DNA from: Aurantimonas marianensis
Lineage (GTDB): Bacteria > Pseudomonadota > Alphaproteobacteria > Rhizobiales > Rhizobiaceae
Direction: 5' to 3'
DNA: 42,978 nucleotides
Assembly (NCBI RefSeq): GCF_024195285.1
Contig: NZ_JALHBS010000100.1
Coordinates: 1 to 42,978, forward strand
The translations under genes were made by a program, and so were the position numbers. This document shows positions 42,382 through 42,978 of the stretch, one piece after another. Numbering within the stretch: the first letter of the stretch is position 1; each line of letters starts with the position of its first letter. The notes beneath the pieces are model-generated. The model was not told the DNA's origin and did no database searches. It saw nothing but the letters and a program-made list of their open reading frames with translations.

Positions 42382-42915
42382 ATGAAAGCCAAAAGCCGGA
42401 CGATTGTCGTCCGCCGGGCGCCGGGGTCGGCAACGCGCGGGGTCCTGTCAGCCGGGGCTTTGCGCGTCCCGTGCGCGATCGGGCGGACCGGCACGACGAT
42501 CTTCAAGCGTGAGGGTGACGGGGCAACCCCGGTGGCGTCGATGCGTCTCATGTCCGCCTGGCACCGCTCCGGGCGAATGGTCCGGCCCAGGGCGCGCTTG
42601 CCGATTCGCCGTGTGCGGCCCGGCGTCGATCTGTGGTGCGACGCACCGGCCCATCCCGCCTACAACCGCCATGTCCGCGCGCCGTTTTCCGCCAGCGCCG
42701 AAAGCCTCGCGAGGGCCGATCGTCTTTATGATTTCGTCGTGGTTCTCGACTGGAACATAACCGCCCGCGCCCGCCATCGCGGCAGCGCGATCTTTCTCCA
42801 CATCGCCAGGGACGGCTACCCGCCGACCGAAGGCTGCGTCGCGGTGGCGCCCAGGGACATGCTGCGGCTCGCGCCGCTGCTGGCGCCGGGGACGCGATTG
42901 ATCGTTCAGCGTTGA
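42382..42915 (+). CDS. L,D-transpeptidase family protein (YkuD fold)
   Basis: 177 aa. Peptidoglycan cross-linking or lipoprotein-anchoring type fold. Catalytic pattern: H140 in IFLHIARDGYPPTEGCVAV with nucleophile C152, conforming to the H-...-G-C signature. No signal peptide is visible at the chosen start, which follows AAAAAAGG a few bases upstream; the longer frame starting at 42247 does not add one either. A cytoplasmic or non-classically placed enzyme, or a wrong start, must be considered. Its 5' region is shared with the CenR-like regulator. Confidence 0.82.
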   Translation: MKAKSRTIVVRRAPGSATRGVLSAGALRVPCAIGRTGTTIFKREGDGATPVASMRLMSAWHRSGRMVRPRARLPIRRVRPGVDLWCDAPAHPAYNRHVRAPFSASAESLARADRLYDFVVVLDWNITARARHRGSAIFLHIARDGYPPTEGCVAVAPRDMLRLAPLLAPGTRLIVQR

Positions 42916-42925
42916 GTGGACGACG

Positions 42926-42978
42926 TCAGTCGCCGCGCCACCGCCAAACGGTGGTTCGCTTGACCTCTGCGTCTTCCA
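42926..42978 (-). CDS. 3' end of an unidentified minus-strand gene
   Basis: A minus-strand frame entering from the right edge ends at TGA (42926-42928). The tail reads EVKRTTVWRWRGD, too short to assign. It converges with the L,D-transpeptidase gene 10 bp away. The possibility that the frame is not coding remains. Confidence 0.4.
   Translation of the reverse strand, partial: EDAEVKRTTVWRWRGD

Overview
The window looks like chromosomal DNA from a high-GC alphaproteobacterium, most likely of the order Hyphomicrobiales (Rhizobiales). This rests on gene order and family type: a tesB / glnK-amtB / ftsK-lolA-xthA / cNMP-domain / CenR-like regulator / L,D-transpeptidase run, a cysI-DUF934-cysH-cysD-cysN sulfate block led by a DUF2849 gene, and a CbiG-CobJ fusion. 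No rRNA, tRNA, CRISPR array or insertion sequence was recognised. The species was not identified.

Region 1 (1-18793) is a nearly complete corrinoid factory. A plus-strand operon, cbiX - (DUF429-like)-cobH fusion - cobL - cobI - (cbiG)-cobJ - [tumE-tumA] - cobM, is packed with four-base ATGA overlaps. It meets a minus-strand cbiD-cobK pair head to tail. Plus-strand cobB-cobC-cobD follow, then divergent cobS and cobT, while cobQ lies on the minus strand near the left edge. Together they cover sirohydrochlorin metallation, ring methylation and contraction, amidation, aminopropanol attachment and lower-ligand loading. The gene content (long Fe-S/His-rich CbiX, CbiG domain, CbiD; no CobG, CobZ, CobF or CobN here) fits early cobalt insertion, although missing genes could lie outside the window.

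Three toxin- or nuclease-like modules sit inside or against this cluster: a RusA-like resolvase plus a nuclease/HEPN-like protein overlapping the end of cobQ, a Phd/VapC pair between cobQ and cbiX, and a TumE/TumA pair wired by overlapping codons between cobJ and cobM.

Region 2 (18959-24178) holds a YeeE/YedE sulfur transporter, a small UspA protein, a prolyl-tRNA editing protein, a CnoX-like thioredoxin, a LON-substrate-binding-domain protein and a Trm112 protein. It ends with an AT-richer, probably acquired HNH/SEC-C gene. Region 3 (24412-30419) is the minus-strand assimilatory sulfate operon. It uses APS directly: there is no APS kinase here, and CysH carries the Fe-S cysteines of APS reductases. 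Region 4 (30615-34918) has a UbiH-type monooxygenase, TesB thioesterase, and glnK-amtB behind a sigma-54-like promoter. Region 5 (34919-35782) is a gene-free, strongly structured interval containing three hairpins with covarying stems. Region 6 (35783-42978) carries a small GNAT protein, ftsK (with a CtrA-type box upstream), lolA, xthA, a cNMP-domain protein, a CenR-like response regulator, an L,D-transpeptidase and the tail of one more gene.
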